NCBI RefSeq assembly: GCF_037893015.1
Contig: NC_133664.1
Span: forward strand, 128,332,254 to 128,396,253
Source of the DNA: Macrotis lagotis
Lineage: Eukaryota; Chordata; Mammalia; Peramelemorphia; Peramelidae
DNA: 64,000 nt
Direction of reading: 5' to 3'
A model generated the notes under the pieces. The model saw only the letters and a list, made by a program, of their open reading frames with translations. It made no database searches and was not told the origin of the DNA. Positions 45,363-57,314 of the stretch are shown piece by piece; the first letter of the stretch is position 1; every line of letters starts with the position of its first letter. The translations under genes and the position numbers were made by a program.

Positions 45363-48300
45363 GTAAGTATCAATGTTATTTTCATTTGGATTATTAGTGA
45401 TAAGTCATTTTTTTAGTTGTTAAACTCTTCTGAACTATATTTCATAAAGTTACTTTCTCATCAAAAACCTTACAGGGAAATTGTTTAACATGCTAAATTA
45501 AGCCATTAAAAGCATAGGAAGTTCTGTGAATCCTATGAGTCAGCATCAAATTAGCTAGGAAGTTGTTAAAAAAGATTAATGTTGATGAAATGCTTTAAAA
45601 AGTCTCTTGTGAGGTGATAACTATTCCAACTACAACGAGACCCAGAGAGTTCTGTCTGCCATGTTTAGGCCACTACTAATGGATCCCAATTTGTTTGGAC
45701 CTTGTAAAACTTCTTGAGCAATTCCTCCATCAGTGACGATCTTAGAAATGCTACTTTAGGCTACTAACAGTCTGTCTCAATTTTGGGTTGGATTTCTCAG
45801 AACTTGGTTTATTCTTACAAAGTTATTCAAGCTCAAAAAGTTATCAGGGTGACTCTAAGTGACTTAATTTAATGTTTATTAAACTTTTTTTCCTATACTG
45901 GAAACTTTTCATTATAATACAATTTTTTTTATTATTTTGAAGGTAACCTTTTTTTCTTCTCAGCTGCTAAGGCATTGTATGTAAGAGGAAATGTATACTT
46001 ATTTTGTGTCTTATGAACTCAGCAACTCTTTGAAATGTGAGGCAGATGTGATTCCCTCATGATCACACAGTTAATAAATAAGAATAATAAAAATAAGAGG
46101 AATTTGATTGTCTAAAACTTTTGGTAATATTTATTAGAAGTTGAAGAACTTTGGGTTATAGTCAGTTAGTTGAGATTGCTACAATTCTTGAGAAAAATAT
46201 ATTGTAGCAAGAGCAAAAGAGACAGGATGATATGAAAGAATGATGAACTTGGGAGCCCAGAGACCCGAGTTCAAAATCTTCAAGGGATCAAAAACAAATC
46301 ATTTAACAAAGTCAACTTACATAGCTCTTTAAAACCTACCCAGCTTTCAACATGTATTATCTCATATGTTTCCTTTGAGCTCCAGTTTTGAATAACTTGG
46401 GCCACCATTCTCATAGGATGTTGTCAAGCTAGCACTTTCATGTAGAAACAAAGGGAGTTCTTATGGTCTACATTGACTCCTGCTCTTAAGAACCTGCCTT
46501 TTCAGCCAACCTCACCTCCCTTCTTTCCCTTCCTTCCTTCCCTTCCCTTGATTCCTTCCATCCTTTTCTGTCAATGCCGTCACTCTGGCCTCTGCTCTGG
46601 TTAGTCACCATCTACCTGGAAATCATTGATTATTTATTGTATTTAATAGCCTCCATTTCATAATTCTTAAAATTTGTGAGTGGTTTATATTTTTAATGCC
46701 ATTAAAGAAATAAAGTTCAATTCACTGAACATTTTTCAGTGACTGTTATATATCAGTACTATGTGGAACTCAGAGAGAAAAAGCATACAGTTCTGCCACC
46801 AGGAATCTCTCCTTTTACTGAAAGGAAGCAGCCTCTACTTAGATAAATAATACAAAACAATTGTATGAGAGGAATGGCCTGAACTAACACTGGAAGGAAT
46901 CAGGGAAGTTCCTTTTGCTTCTGTTCTGTGTAATTACTGTGTTTTTTTTTTTTTAATCATGTGGCTAAATGAAGGTCCCTCAAGAAAATGGATCCCCTGG
47001 TCCTAGCCTGACCCACTGGCTTATTTTTCATTTACAGATATAAATTATATTTTAGTTTATCTATAGAATGATATCATATTAGTAGTAATCAGTAATTTAT
47101 TGGTAATGGTAATTTAGTAATTGCTCATCAGTAATTTATTGGTATATCCTTGATCAGATCTAATTACATGACTGCATAATCATTTTAAAGTTAACAATTC
47201 TATAAATTTTCTCGATTATGTTTCTCTGACTTTTCCCTCTAAAGTATGACTCTTGTGAAATGGTCATATCAAATTTAAAACACAACCTAAGACAACTATC
47301 TGGAAGTATGCAAAGCTTTGCTCACATAATATGTTTGAATTTACTTTGTATAATGCCTCCCAAATCCAGTCATATACATAATTACTTATAAATTAAGAAA
47401 TGTTTTTCCTTTTATATTATTTATGAGGCAGCTTATGAGCTCATATTAAGCTATGCAAAAGTAAACAATTATTCTCTTTTCAAATCTATTGTATTAAAAA
47501 TGTTAAACTGAAATTCATCAGAAAAAGATTTGATTTTTCTAAAAATGATTGATGATTTTACTGGACTCCAAGCTCGATGCTAGTCAAAAATATAAAACTG
47601 CCAGAAATAGCATATTCTAGAGAACTGTGGTGTTTAGAAGGGAATAATAATTTTATATTGTATTCTGCATTAGTCAAATTTCATGTAGAATATTGTGCTT
47701 AATTACTAGTACCACATTTTGATAAGAGATTGTTAAGTTAGAGAATAGTGAGAAAAGTAGTCAGCCTGGTACATTTCATTAAAATTGATTGAGATGGCAT
47801 TCTAGCTTTAAGTATTTGAAGGTAAGAAAAGTGAAGACTTAATCTGCTTGCTTTCAAAGGGCAGAATTAGAACCAGGGGGTTTATGTAGAGAAAGCGTTG
47901 CTAACAAGTAGTTGTCCAAAAATGTAATGGTAAGCATTATGAAGGAGTGGTTTCTCCTTGGCTATCTTCATCAGTTATGACTAACTAACTTCCCATGATG
48001 CTGTCAAAGAGATTAGTTTTCAGGTATGGGTCAGACTAAATATTGACTGAGGCACCTTTCAATTCCTAAAATTCTTTAATCAGAGTGTCTGTGTTTACTT
48101 GAATTAAACTTTTAAAATTATTTTTTGGGGAAAAACTGTAGTCAGATGTAATACCAATGTATTTAGATTTTTCACAATTTTTTTCCCTTAAAGAATGTAT
48201 ACTCAAACTGAAGTGGATCTGTGCCCTCATTGATGTACTCATTCATTGATACAGATAGCAAGACATCTATGCCTCACCATCCTTTGTGACTTTGTACATG

Positions 48301-49495
48301 CTCTGCTAAAAGTTTGGCATATGAGACCACCCAATGGGTTTGTTTTCTTCAAAAATCTCAAGGCTGTTAGTGGAGCATGATCTGTTTATTGGCACTTAAC
48401 AGATTTCCTTATAACATCCTTTACTCCATTTCTTCAAAGGTTTTTAATTTGTTGTGTTAGTCTACTTACATCTATTGTACCATCTCTCCATTACCGTTTG
48501 TGCAATGTTAATTTTTAATTCTTCTGAGACTATAAATGTTCCATGACTCATAGCCATGCAACTGTTAGTAGAATATTGGTTTTTAAAAGTTAGACCTTTG
48601 TTCCTGATTAAACTCTGGGGTCACTGTAAAGAATATATTAAGAAATGTATATCAGTTTTTCTAAAAAATTATACCTTTTAGAGATCTTTGTGTTACATAG
48701 ATATATATTATCGTGTTAAATTGGCAACTGATAGATTTGCCAATTAAATATGTACCTTTAATGTGTGGATTCATGCAAAATCTGATTAAAGCAGATTTAG
48801 AATTACTCTTGATATTTTCCCCCTGAATTCTTAAATTAGATTTAACCTTATTTAACCTTAGATTTGCAAGCTTTTTGTCTTTCAAGTTTATCCATTTGAA
48901 TACTGATAATTGTCTATAGACATAATCTTCTATGTAGAACATATTCTGATTGCTTAACAGAGGCATTTTGAAAGTCTTTGTTGATTCATTTATTATTTAT
49001 AGCTTTGTTTTAAGTATAAACTTTAAAGAAGATCAAAGTACTTTACCAATAACCACAGTTTCCCCATGAGGTAATGTACACTTGCAAAGCAACCACTGCA
49101 AGTAATTGTGTTTCTTAAAGGGCCTTTTTTCTACATTTATCTTGACTTATTAGTGAAATCTCGTTTTTTCATTTGTGAACAAAGGTTTTGAAAGTTAAGT
49201 GAAAATTTTAATTCCAAAACTCATTTTTGCACATTCTGCAAGTTGAATCAAATTTCATTTCTTTATAATAATTGTAAAGATAAGTGTTAAGAATTTTAAA
49301 TGCTTTGGAAAGTGACCAGGTCTAAGTTCCTCAACTAAAAAGACTGAACTATCTGTAAGATTCCCGATCACTGAGAACTCATCATTTATTGGGGGGGGGG
49401 GGGGGGGAGAAAGAAAAAGTATGATATTCTCAGGACATTAACATTCTTTGTTATGCTTTACATATATTCCTTTATTTTATCTTTCTTTTCTAAAG
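45363..49495 (+). other. WASL: WASL intron 9
   Basis: A 4.1-kb AT-rich intron. Possible MIR fragments lie at about 46020-46090 and 46230-46390 (GGGAGCCCAGAGACCCGAGTTC; TGTATTATCTCATATG). The rest shows no recognised element. A run of 17 G is at 49391-49407. It ends TTTTCTAAAG. Confidence 0.8.
49391..49407 (+). repeat. G17 homopolymer near the exon 10 acceptor
   Basis: Seventeen consecutive G lie 88 bases before exon 10 on the coding strand. Confidence 0.97.
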
Positions 49496-49604
49496 GTATC
49501 TGATGGCCAAGATTCTGTGCCCCCTACACCTGCCCCCACCTCAGGAATTGTCGGCGCGTTAATGGAAGTAATGCAGAAAAGGAGCAAAGCCATTCATTCT
49601 TCAG
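49496..49604 (+). CDS. WASL: WASL exon 10: end of second WH2 and central region
   Basis: This 109-nt exon lies between TTTTCTAAAG and GTACGA and encodes residues 413-448 plus a first base G. It reads VSDGQDSVPPTPAPTSGIVG, then ALMEVMQKRSKAIHSS. The first Val completes the LKSV motif. The ALMEVMQKRSKAI helix is the central (cofilin-homology) segment, which packs on the GTPase-binding domain in the closed state and on Arp2/3 in the open state. GTACGA is a non-consensus donor (GTAAGT is usual), but the reading frame into exon 11 requires this site. Confidence 0.96.
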
Positions 49605-50577
49605 GTACGATTTCTCCGAACTTCCTTTACAAAATAAATATTTCTACTTCTTTGTGCTTAAAACTATGTGTATGTATTTAAGGGTATATGCCCTTTTTTT
49701 CAGATGTGGGCTCTAGATCCTATATCTACAGCTCATTGCCTATGTGACTAGAGTTATAGCCTAGTGCTACAGGTAATAAGGGCAACCTTATTAATAATCA
49801 CAACTATTGATATGGATAGAGGGATTCAAGAATACTCTAGTTTAACCTTATTTCCCTATAAGATGTCCATATAGAATCAGTACTTAAGATTTTTGTGGCT
49901 AATTTCCACCATCAGAGATTACATGGAATCTGTTAAATACATGAGGGTGAACATTGATTTTTCTGGGTTGGACCAAAGAACTTCAATTTCTTCCTGCTGA
50001 CCATTTCCTAAATGTAGATATTTGACCGTTAAATTTGTTAGAATATGGGATCAAAAATTGTATAACTCTTCTATATGCACTTTACATATTTACATACTTT
50101 ATAACATATGTACTGTGAGACAATTTTTATGTGGTCACAATAATCCTCAAATTGAAAAAGTTGATCAGAAACTAGATGTAACCTGATTTATATTCTCCTA
50201 AAACATGTGAATCTCCTATTTCTCTTTGAGAATTACTTTGGGATATGATGTGTGGTAATACTAACTAAATCTTTTGGACCCTATGATTGCAATACAATTC
50301 ATTAACACAATTGAGAATGTTTATATGCCATTTACTCAGTACTGAGCAATTCATGTCTCATGAAAAACAATTAGATGTTGAAATAATATCAGAAAAAAAA
50401 GACTAGGTTTTTTAAATATGCTTTATTAATTGTTAACAAGATAAAAATTAGAATACTTACTCTCTGAACATTTGAATAAAGTCACTATGAAATATATCTT
50501 ACAGGGTGTAGGTGGCAGCATGGTGTAATAGAATGAATATTGAGTAGTCAAAAATCCTGAATAAGTAGTATGTGTAT

Positions 50578-50617
<40 letters not shown>

Positions 50618-51666
50618 TACACACTCACTCTCTCTGATAGTTGAGTGCTATACAAAACAGGTAAAGGATTTAAAAATCAACTATAAATTTTATGACTTAA
50701 TATTATATGAAAATAACTTGGTTTATTTGATTTCATAATGACACACTTTTCTAGCAGTCTATAGGAATTTCTGGGTGTCTAAATGTTATTTGAGATTAGA
50801 ATTATTATTAACTACTTCCCAGTGGTGGATTCTGTCTTTTATTCTTCTCAAATATAGATTGTACCAGTTTGTTCCACTTGAGTTCAACAAAAGTAATCAG
50901 ACATTATATGGTATATGTCCACAAAGTAGAGGCTTTAGGACATAACAGACTATACCACACCTTCCTCCTAAAGAAAAAATAAAACCACAGAGTAGCTTGT
51001 TGAACACTGAAAAATGTCTAAGTAGTGTAAAAAGTAGTTCAGTACTGACTTCTATTATTTTATTTAATTATTCTCAGATGCATTTTGTCAAAGTTCATCT
51101 CAAAAGATGACAGCAATTATAATATTCCAATTTCAATTCCCTATTCATACTACTTAATAGATACTGTATTACATTGGATTCTGTATACAGTTTAAGATAT
51201 AGATGCTTTTAATATTTAATAACTTTATATAGCAATTTTTCAATCAGCCAGCTTTAAAAAGGATGCAGAACTAACTAGAAGTTCCTTAAGGACAAGAATT
51301 TTGATCTGTTTTTCTTCAATTTGTCTGCCCTGTAGTTTACATAACAAGTACCACCCTCTCCCTAAGTTCTCATTAATTATTTCCTGACTCAAATCATCAG
51401 TAATAATTGCTCCCCAAAAAAGTGCTACATTATTTGTCTTTTCTGGATTTTAATATCTTTTTCATAAAAGTCTTTTGATAGAAACCATAGAGAGTATAAA
51501 CATTTACCATTTCATTAGAAAATTTTTAAAGATATACCACACCAGAAATATACAAATTGGTTGAAATGAGCCAAAATTTTGTAGGGAAGAAATAGAGAGA
51601 ATGAATCCAGTGAATGTTTAGATACTTGTAAATAATCATTTTAATGATTTTTTTTTGTACTGCTAG
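49605..51666 (+). other. WASL: WASL intron 10
   Basis: A 2.1-kb intron with a CA microsatellite at 50580-50610 and otherwise no recognised element. It ends TTTTTTTGTACTGCTAG. Confidence 0.85.
50580..50610. repeat. CA microsatellite
   Basis: About 15 CA units, continuing into CTCACACTTACACACTCAC. Confidence 0.96.
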
Positions 51667-51728
51667 ATGAAGATGAGGATGAAGATGATGAAGAAGATTT
51701 TGAGGATGACGATGAATGGGATGATTGA
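51667..51728 (+). CDS. WASL: WASL exon 11: acidic tail and stop codon
   Basis: The coding part of the last exon is 62 nt: AT completes an Asp codon, followed by DEDEDEDDEEDFEDDDEWDD (20 residues, numbers 449-468) and TGA at 51726-51728. This is the A motif that, with the conserved Trp near the end, binds the Arp2/3 complex. The human tail ends EWED as remembered; here it ends EWDD, a conservative change next to the key Trp. With about 39 residues from the missing exon 1 the full protein would be close to 507 residues, against 505 in human. Confidence 0.97.
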
Positions 51729-54390
51729 TCAATATATATTATATATATATATTTTTTAAGGTGAAATACTAAACACTACTTTCTGTCTATGGATTCTGTA
51801 AAATTATCATGTAAATGTTTTACCAATTTGCTGTATATTTTTGTTGCCTTTTGCTTTTTTTTATTAATCTGTGCAATACCTCATTTAATCTGTAAAGGTT
51901 TGTCATAATCCTCTAAAAATCTACTCCCTGTTACTGTGTGCAAGTTTACATCAGGATGCTCAATTGACTTGTGAATATTGTTTAATCCATCCATAAAGGG
52001 AGTTTAAATGTAACATGTGAGACTGACAAAAACCTTATTGTAATTTAGTTATAATGCAAGAAGGAAAACACTATTTTCATACCCTACTTTTTCTGTATCT
52101 AAATTTTCTTATTAAAAATCTAGTAGTATAGCACTACATTCTTTTTAAGTAATGCAGACAGTTTATTTAACCCCTTCATTTTGAATACAATGCTATGTGA
52201 ATGTTGAGGCTGATACATTTGCACAGTTCTCAAAACATCATTCCACTGATGCAGTTTTCCACATTTCAGCAATATGTTTTACATAAGATCACTACAAACA
52301 GATATTTGTGAAAAATCAGTACACCTCTTAAGATATGGCAGTGTTGTCTGCTATTAGCCAACAGTGATCATTCAGAGCTCAGGTTCCTAGGAGCCCATCT
52401 GCACCTGAAGTAAACTGGGGTGGTGTAGATGCTGTTACACATTTAACAGCATCTGCTGGCCAGTCAGCAAGCTCAAGACTTTAGTCTTTCTTATGAACAA
52501 AGTCTTCAGGTTGCCACAGCAGTTGCTTGACTTATTTTTGGGTCAGTTTTTATGTGTTTCTGAATTTGAAGGGCTATGTTTGATGCTTGCTTCAATAATG
52601 GTGGGTTAAATTTACTTTAAAGTTGGGACACTAGTGTATTAATAAAGTGAAATGAAGTGCTATCATGCTATAGTCTGGATGGATTTAAGGTGCTCATAAA
52701 ATTTCAAACACTAAAACAGCAATCCAGAAGAAAAAATGACATGGATAAATTGGAATTTTGACACATAGGTACTAAATTTTATTGATATTTTCTTGAGGTA
52801 TTTGTCAGACATGAGATGAGTAAATTAAAAAAAACTCAGGCCTTATCATGTGAAACTGTTTGGAACACAAAATTGAAATTTTTTTACAAAATTACACATT
52901 TTATGCATACTGAAAGGTTTGGGTTTTTTTTTTTTATAATTAGGGTGCCCTCTATCTCAACAATACACTCTTGTACCCAAAAGTGGGTTAATAGCTACAG
53001 CACTAATTACTGTACCTACAGTAAATTTTAGTTAGAAAATGATCAAATTTAAATATATACAACTTTCACAGATTGAGTCAATATACAGAATGTAGTTAAT
53101 TAAAAAATATCAAGTATTTCAAGACTATAGTCACAATATCAAACTAAATTTTAAGCTATCCAGAATCTTACTGACCAAACCCTAGTATTGGCATGATCTT
53201 GACAGGCTGGTCCTGCAAGATGTGGCTTGAATTTCTAATCCAGTTATCACGTAATCTCTAGTGATCATGCATCTAGTTATCATAAGAAATAATTTAAAAG
53301 GTTTTGTTGCTGAAAGCAGTAAGTGGGGCAATTAAAGTTAAGTTATTCAGAGAATGTTAACTTCCTTGCAAGAGTCAATTAAGCACATGGGAAAATCTCC
53401 AAACTTTTTGTTTCTTGCAAATACTAACAGTGCCCTCTGCTGCTCGAAACCTTTGCTTGCTTTGATTTTTATTGTGGCTTGAGCTCAAGTGAGTCTAGTA
53501 TGGGTGAGGCTGAACAATTGCTAACCAATGAAATTAGGAATTTGTGCATCTGGAAAATAAAATCTTGTAATTTTTTTTAAAAAATGATATTAAAATAGAT
53601 TTTCCTTTTGGGTTTTCATAAAGGTAATTTCAAATTATCAGAATCTCAAATTTTCTTTGTAAATATGTTCCTTTAAGGAGTATTCCTATTTAAGTTATCT
53701 CTTATTCTTTGGTCAAGAATTGCAGGATTTCTGGGACTGACATTGAAACATGTTTATCGAGAAATCCCAAATTTTAACAAGGCTCTGGAAAGAGAATATT
53801 AGGTTGCTTAAATTTTACATGAAAATATAATTTAATCAGCTATTTGTCTATTGCCAAAGGCATTTACTTTAGTCTTTCTTTTGAAAGGAAAAAAAACCCC
53901 AAATCCAAGGATGTTCTTTGTTGCACAAAGTCTAGATTACAATTGGTTTAAAATAGGAGATCTATATATATAGTTCAGTCCCGGCATGAAGACTGAAACT
54001 GTGATTTACTAAGATGTAATGGCTGCATGTTTCAGCACTTCACCATTTGCACTGTGGGCAGAAGATAGTGTTCTCATAGCGATCAGATTCACTATCCCTG
54101 CACATTGTCTGAAAGCCTCGCATATATTCCAATTAAATGATTGTCTGAATAGCCTTAGCATTTAACAAACTAGCATGAGGCTTTTTGTATCCAAACGCTA
54201 TGTGATAGACAATATCAGCTAGCCACTTATTGTATGTATGAGATTCATAAAGACTTTCAATCATTCAAGTTTCCATTTATCAACTGAAATTTTGTTTAGT
54301 ATGTGAATTTTTGAAATGTACAGTGAAATAGGATGTTGCACTGGTGGCAATTCATCATGGAGCATAATAAAATTAATTTGACCCAAATAG
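51729..54390 (+). other. WASL: WASL 3' UTR
   Basis: About 2.66 kb of AT-rich sequence follows the stop with no SINE or LINE inside, unlike the introns and the downstream region; this fits constraint on a long UTR. It begins with a TA-rich tract (51732-51752). AATAAA occurs at 52641-52646 and 53556-53561 as possible early poly(A) signals, and a Pumilio-type TGTAAATA at 53658-53665. The end is inferred from the poly(A) signal at 54366. Confidence 0.7.
54366..54371 (+). terminator. WASL: Probable main poly(A) signal of WASL
   Basis: AATAAA, with a GT-rich element (TGGTGTGGTCTTTGC, about 54398-54412) some 30 bases downstream, gives a likely cleavage site near 54385-54395. Another AATAAA at 54580-54585 lacks such a clear downstream element. 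Confidence 0.6.
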
Positions 54391-54467
54391 TTTAAAATGG
54401 TGTGGTCTTTGCTTCGCTGAATGTTTAGAGATTAAAATAGTTGAATGCTTGAGGAAAAGGGGGATGA

Positions 54468-54487
54468 TGGTGGTGGTGGTGGTGGTG
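54468..54487. repeat. GGT trinucleotide repeat
   Basis: Six to seven GGT units just downstream of the inferred poly(A) site. Confidence 0.9.
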
Positions 54488-54894
54488 TATGTTTTTTGCA
54501 CCAGCAAGGTCTGTAAAACAGTAAATAGCCCCTCAAATTTTCAGTAGCCTTTATATCCTAAAAATGATTTATGCCATTAAATAAACACAATGAATAAGAG
54601 ATTGTTATAGACACCCCATTCTATTGGTGAATGTGACAGCTGCAAAGCAACTCCCCTGGAAGCAACTGCTCCAGTGGAGTCTACAGTGCTCTCACACTTC
54701 AAGGTCAATTATTTGGTATTCTTCAGCATACCAGAATGACTATGAAATGTTGAAACTTGCCAGTTCAAAAGACCAGACAGATAGTGGTTTTATTCATAAT
54801 TTCATGAAAAGCCCAGAATTGTTACATACTTAACAAATAAGTGCAATTTAATGAACACTGTTGAATATTGAGAAACAATGCTCATTTTATTTTT

Positions 54895-55065
54895 AATATA
54901 AATACTTTGTTTTTCAATTATATACAAAATTTCTATTATGTTTTGTAACATTTGAATTTTACAATCCCCCCAAACCTCCCTTCCCTCCCCCACCTTAGGC
55001 AGTCTGATAATCTTTACATTATTTACATGCTATATGTTGATCAAAATTGAATGTGTTGAGACTGC
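54895..55065 (-). mobile_element. Short L1 3' end, antisense orientation
   Basis: TTACAATCCCCCCAAACC, CCTCCCCCACCTTAGGCAGTC and ATCAAAATTGAATGTGTTGAGA are the same L1 3'-end landmarks seen in the introns. Confidence 0.7.
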
Positions 55066-55450
55066 TCATTTTAGGCAGGAAATCCAGGCATAAATGAGCA
55101 TCTAAAGATTATTACCAAAATACTGAATCCTACATGGGATTTGTCTTCTGGAACCTTAGCCAAACAGTTTTCATGAACAAGTTAATGTTGAAAAGATTTA
55201 TGCCTTTTAATATATCACCATTCAAATGTGAACACTCAAAACTTTCTTCAAAACCAGAGAAAGATTCCTTTTTGTTTAAAAGGACATTTTGAGAGAAAAA
55301 TGATTCACATGTTTTTTTTTTCCTAGCAACAGAGATGCATCATTATTAGAAAAATTTCTGAAATAACTTTCTGTTCTTCTTAGTAAAATACCTAAGGGCC
55401 AAGTACGTAAATATAGCTTATTTATAGTACTAGGGGAAATCACAGATAGA

Positions 55451-55534
55451 CACAATGGAAAAGGGTCATGGACACTGCCAGCTCACCTCCAGAAACCAGT
55501 GAGCTGGCAGCGTCCATGACCCTTTTCCATTGTG
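55451..55534. other. Near-perfect 36-bp inverted repeat (hairpin)
   Basis: The left arm (55451-55486, starting CACAATGGAAAAGGGTCATG) and right arm (55499-55534, ending CATGACCCTTTTCCATTGTG) are reverse complements at 35 of 36 positions, with a 12-base loop (CTCCAGAAACCA). The only mismatch pairs A at 55474 with C at 55511; read from the minus strand it becomes a G-U wobble. It is not part of any recognised repeat. Confidence 0.95.
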
Positions 55535-55580
55535 TATCTGCTTGTTGATTTGTGAGATTTCTTTTTAAAACATTTTACTA

Positions 55581-55738
55581 GGGGCGGCTAGGTGGCGTAG
55601 TGGATAAAGTACCGGCCTTGAAGTCAGGAGTACCTGGCTTCAAATCTGGTCTCAGACACTTTATAATTACCTAGCTGTGTGGCCTTGGGCAAGCCACTTA
55701 ATCCCATTTGCCTTGCAAAAAAAAAAAAAACTAAAAAA
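55581..55738 (+). repeat. Marsupial tRNA-like SINE with target-site duplication
   Basis: GGGGCGGCTAGGTGGCGTAG, ACCTAGCTGTGTGGCCTTGG and an A tail with one CT interruption. It is flanked by AAAACATTTTACTAG on the left (55567-55581) and again on the right (about 55739-55753). The intact duplication points to a fairly recent insertion. Confidence 0.93.
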
Positions 55739-56454
55739 AAAACATTTTACTAGAGAAATGGAAAGGAATCATGTTAAACTACCCATTTGTTAATGTATTG
55801 AAGATGTTTTTTTCTTTGACACAAACTTTTTATTTAAAAATTTTGTTGGAAACTAATTGTGTTACACTAATTTTCCAGCCTGAGCTTCATAATCTAGGGT
55901 AGAGAAGAGAAAGGAGCAACTCATTTAAAATTTTTAAAAGATAAATTTTGAGGAGGAAGGGGGAAAAATTTTATGTTAACAATAGGAAAAACAAATGGGA
56001 GATAAAACATCTGTTGTCCTAAGACTCTACCTAAACATCACATCTAAGATTCTACCTGAAGAATCATCAATTGTAGATTTATGCATTTAAAAGTTTCTTC
56101 ATTTTGTAGAAGAGCAAGTGTGCTTTATATCATCAGCCTTATTTTTAAGGCATGACTGAACTAATAAGAAAGGTCCTTTCTTGGATTTCTCATGCCCACT
56201 ATTCCTAAAGGTTGGGAAATTTACTGGAAAAACTCAATTTTAAAGGCATATGAATTAAAATGTTTTTATTTGCCTACTTCTACTTACTGAAATCCTACTC
56301 AAAAGAGCCTACTTGAAAGCCTGGTTTGAATGATACTTGCTCCAGAGAGCTTTTGCTGAGCTGCCAGTGTATAGCTCTCAGGCCTCCCTCCATCTATAGC
56401 ATTTAAAATATTACTTTTAGTGCTTGAAGAGACCTCAGAGACCCAAGGCAGTGA

Positions 56455-56730
56455 AGATGATGTTTGTCTTTCATTCTCAAAGAAGACCATGGCATCAGGG
56501 AGGTAATGCCCCCCAAAATGAATGATTGCTATGCTAAGTCACCAGCCTCACACTCTCTTCCAGAACCATCTGGGTCTAGTGGTCAGTATGGATCAGGATG
56601 ATTGGAGTTGGCCCTGGATGTGAGGCTAACAGGTTTATATGACTTATCCGAGGTCATACAGCAAATGTCAAGTATCTGAGACAGATTTGAACTCCGGTTC
56701 TCCTGACTCCAAGGTTGGTGCTCTATCCTA
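56455..56730 (-). repeat. Second marsupial SINE type
   Basis: The plus strand shows GTTTGTCTTTCATTCTCAAAG, ATGGCATCAGGGAGGTAATG, CTAAGTCACCAGCCTCACACTC, then the reversed tRNA-like head TTTGAACTCCGGTTCTCCTGAC and GGTGCTCTATCC. It is longer than the copy at 37440-37680. Confidence 0.75.
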
Positions 56731-57314
56731 GGACAGTGAAGTGACCTGACTAAGGCCATAGATAATCATTAGCAGAGTTGAAATTTGCCCTTGTATCCCC
56801 TGACTTCTTTCCACACTACTATCCTGTCTCTAGATGATTTTCAGTTACAGATATTTGGGTATCACCACATTACCAGACCATGAGATAGTTTTTTGTTGAT
56901 TATTTTGATGCCCCAAACCTTTAATACTTTACTAAAGCCACTTAAGTATAACTTTTCAAGTTCTATACACCAAAAAAAAAGTATACCACTTCTATTGTGA
57001 TTTTAGATCTGAAGTTTGTCTCTGCCATTTGTGATTATGAGATATTAACATTCATAATGCAGCAGGTACCAAGATAAAACTACTTTACAAAGCAAATCAT
57101 TACAGATTTATGAGTCAGATAATAATAGGGGGTTTGTTTTATATCATGGAAGGCCTGTCTGTGAGGCAGTGTGTACAGAAGTTGAAGACACGTGTCACAT
57201 TCTGCCTTTAATAGGTAGGTACCTGTCCAGGAATAAGTCATTTGACCAAGCCTGAAGTTCCTCATCCACTAGGTATTAGGCCTGAAGTCAGGAAAACTCA
57301 TCTTCCTGGGCCCA

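Noticed and set aside
54624..54833. 69-codon open frame just downstream of the poly(A) site
   Set aside because: No recognisable motif, no splice or promoter context, and a length expected by chance.
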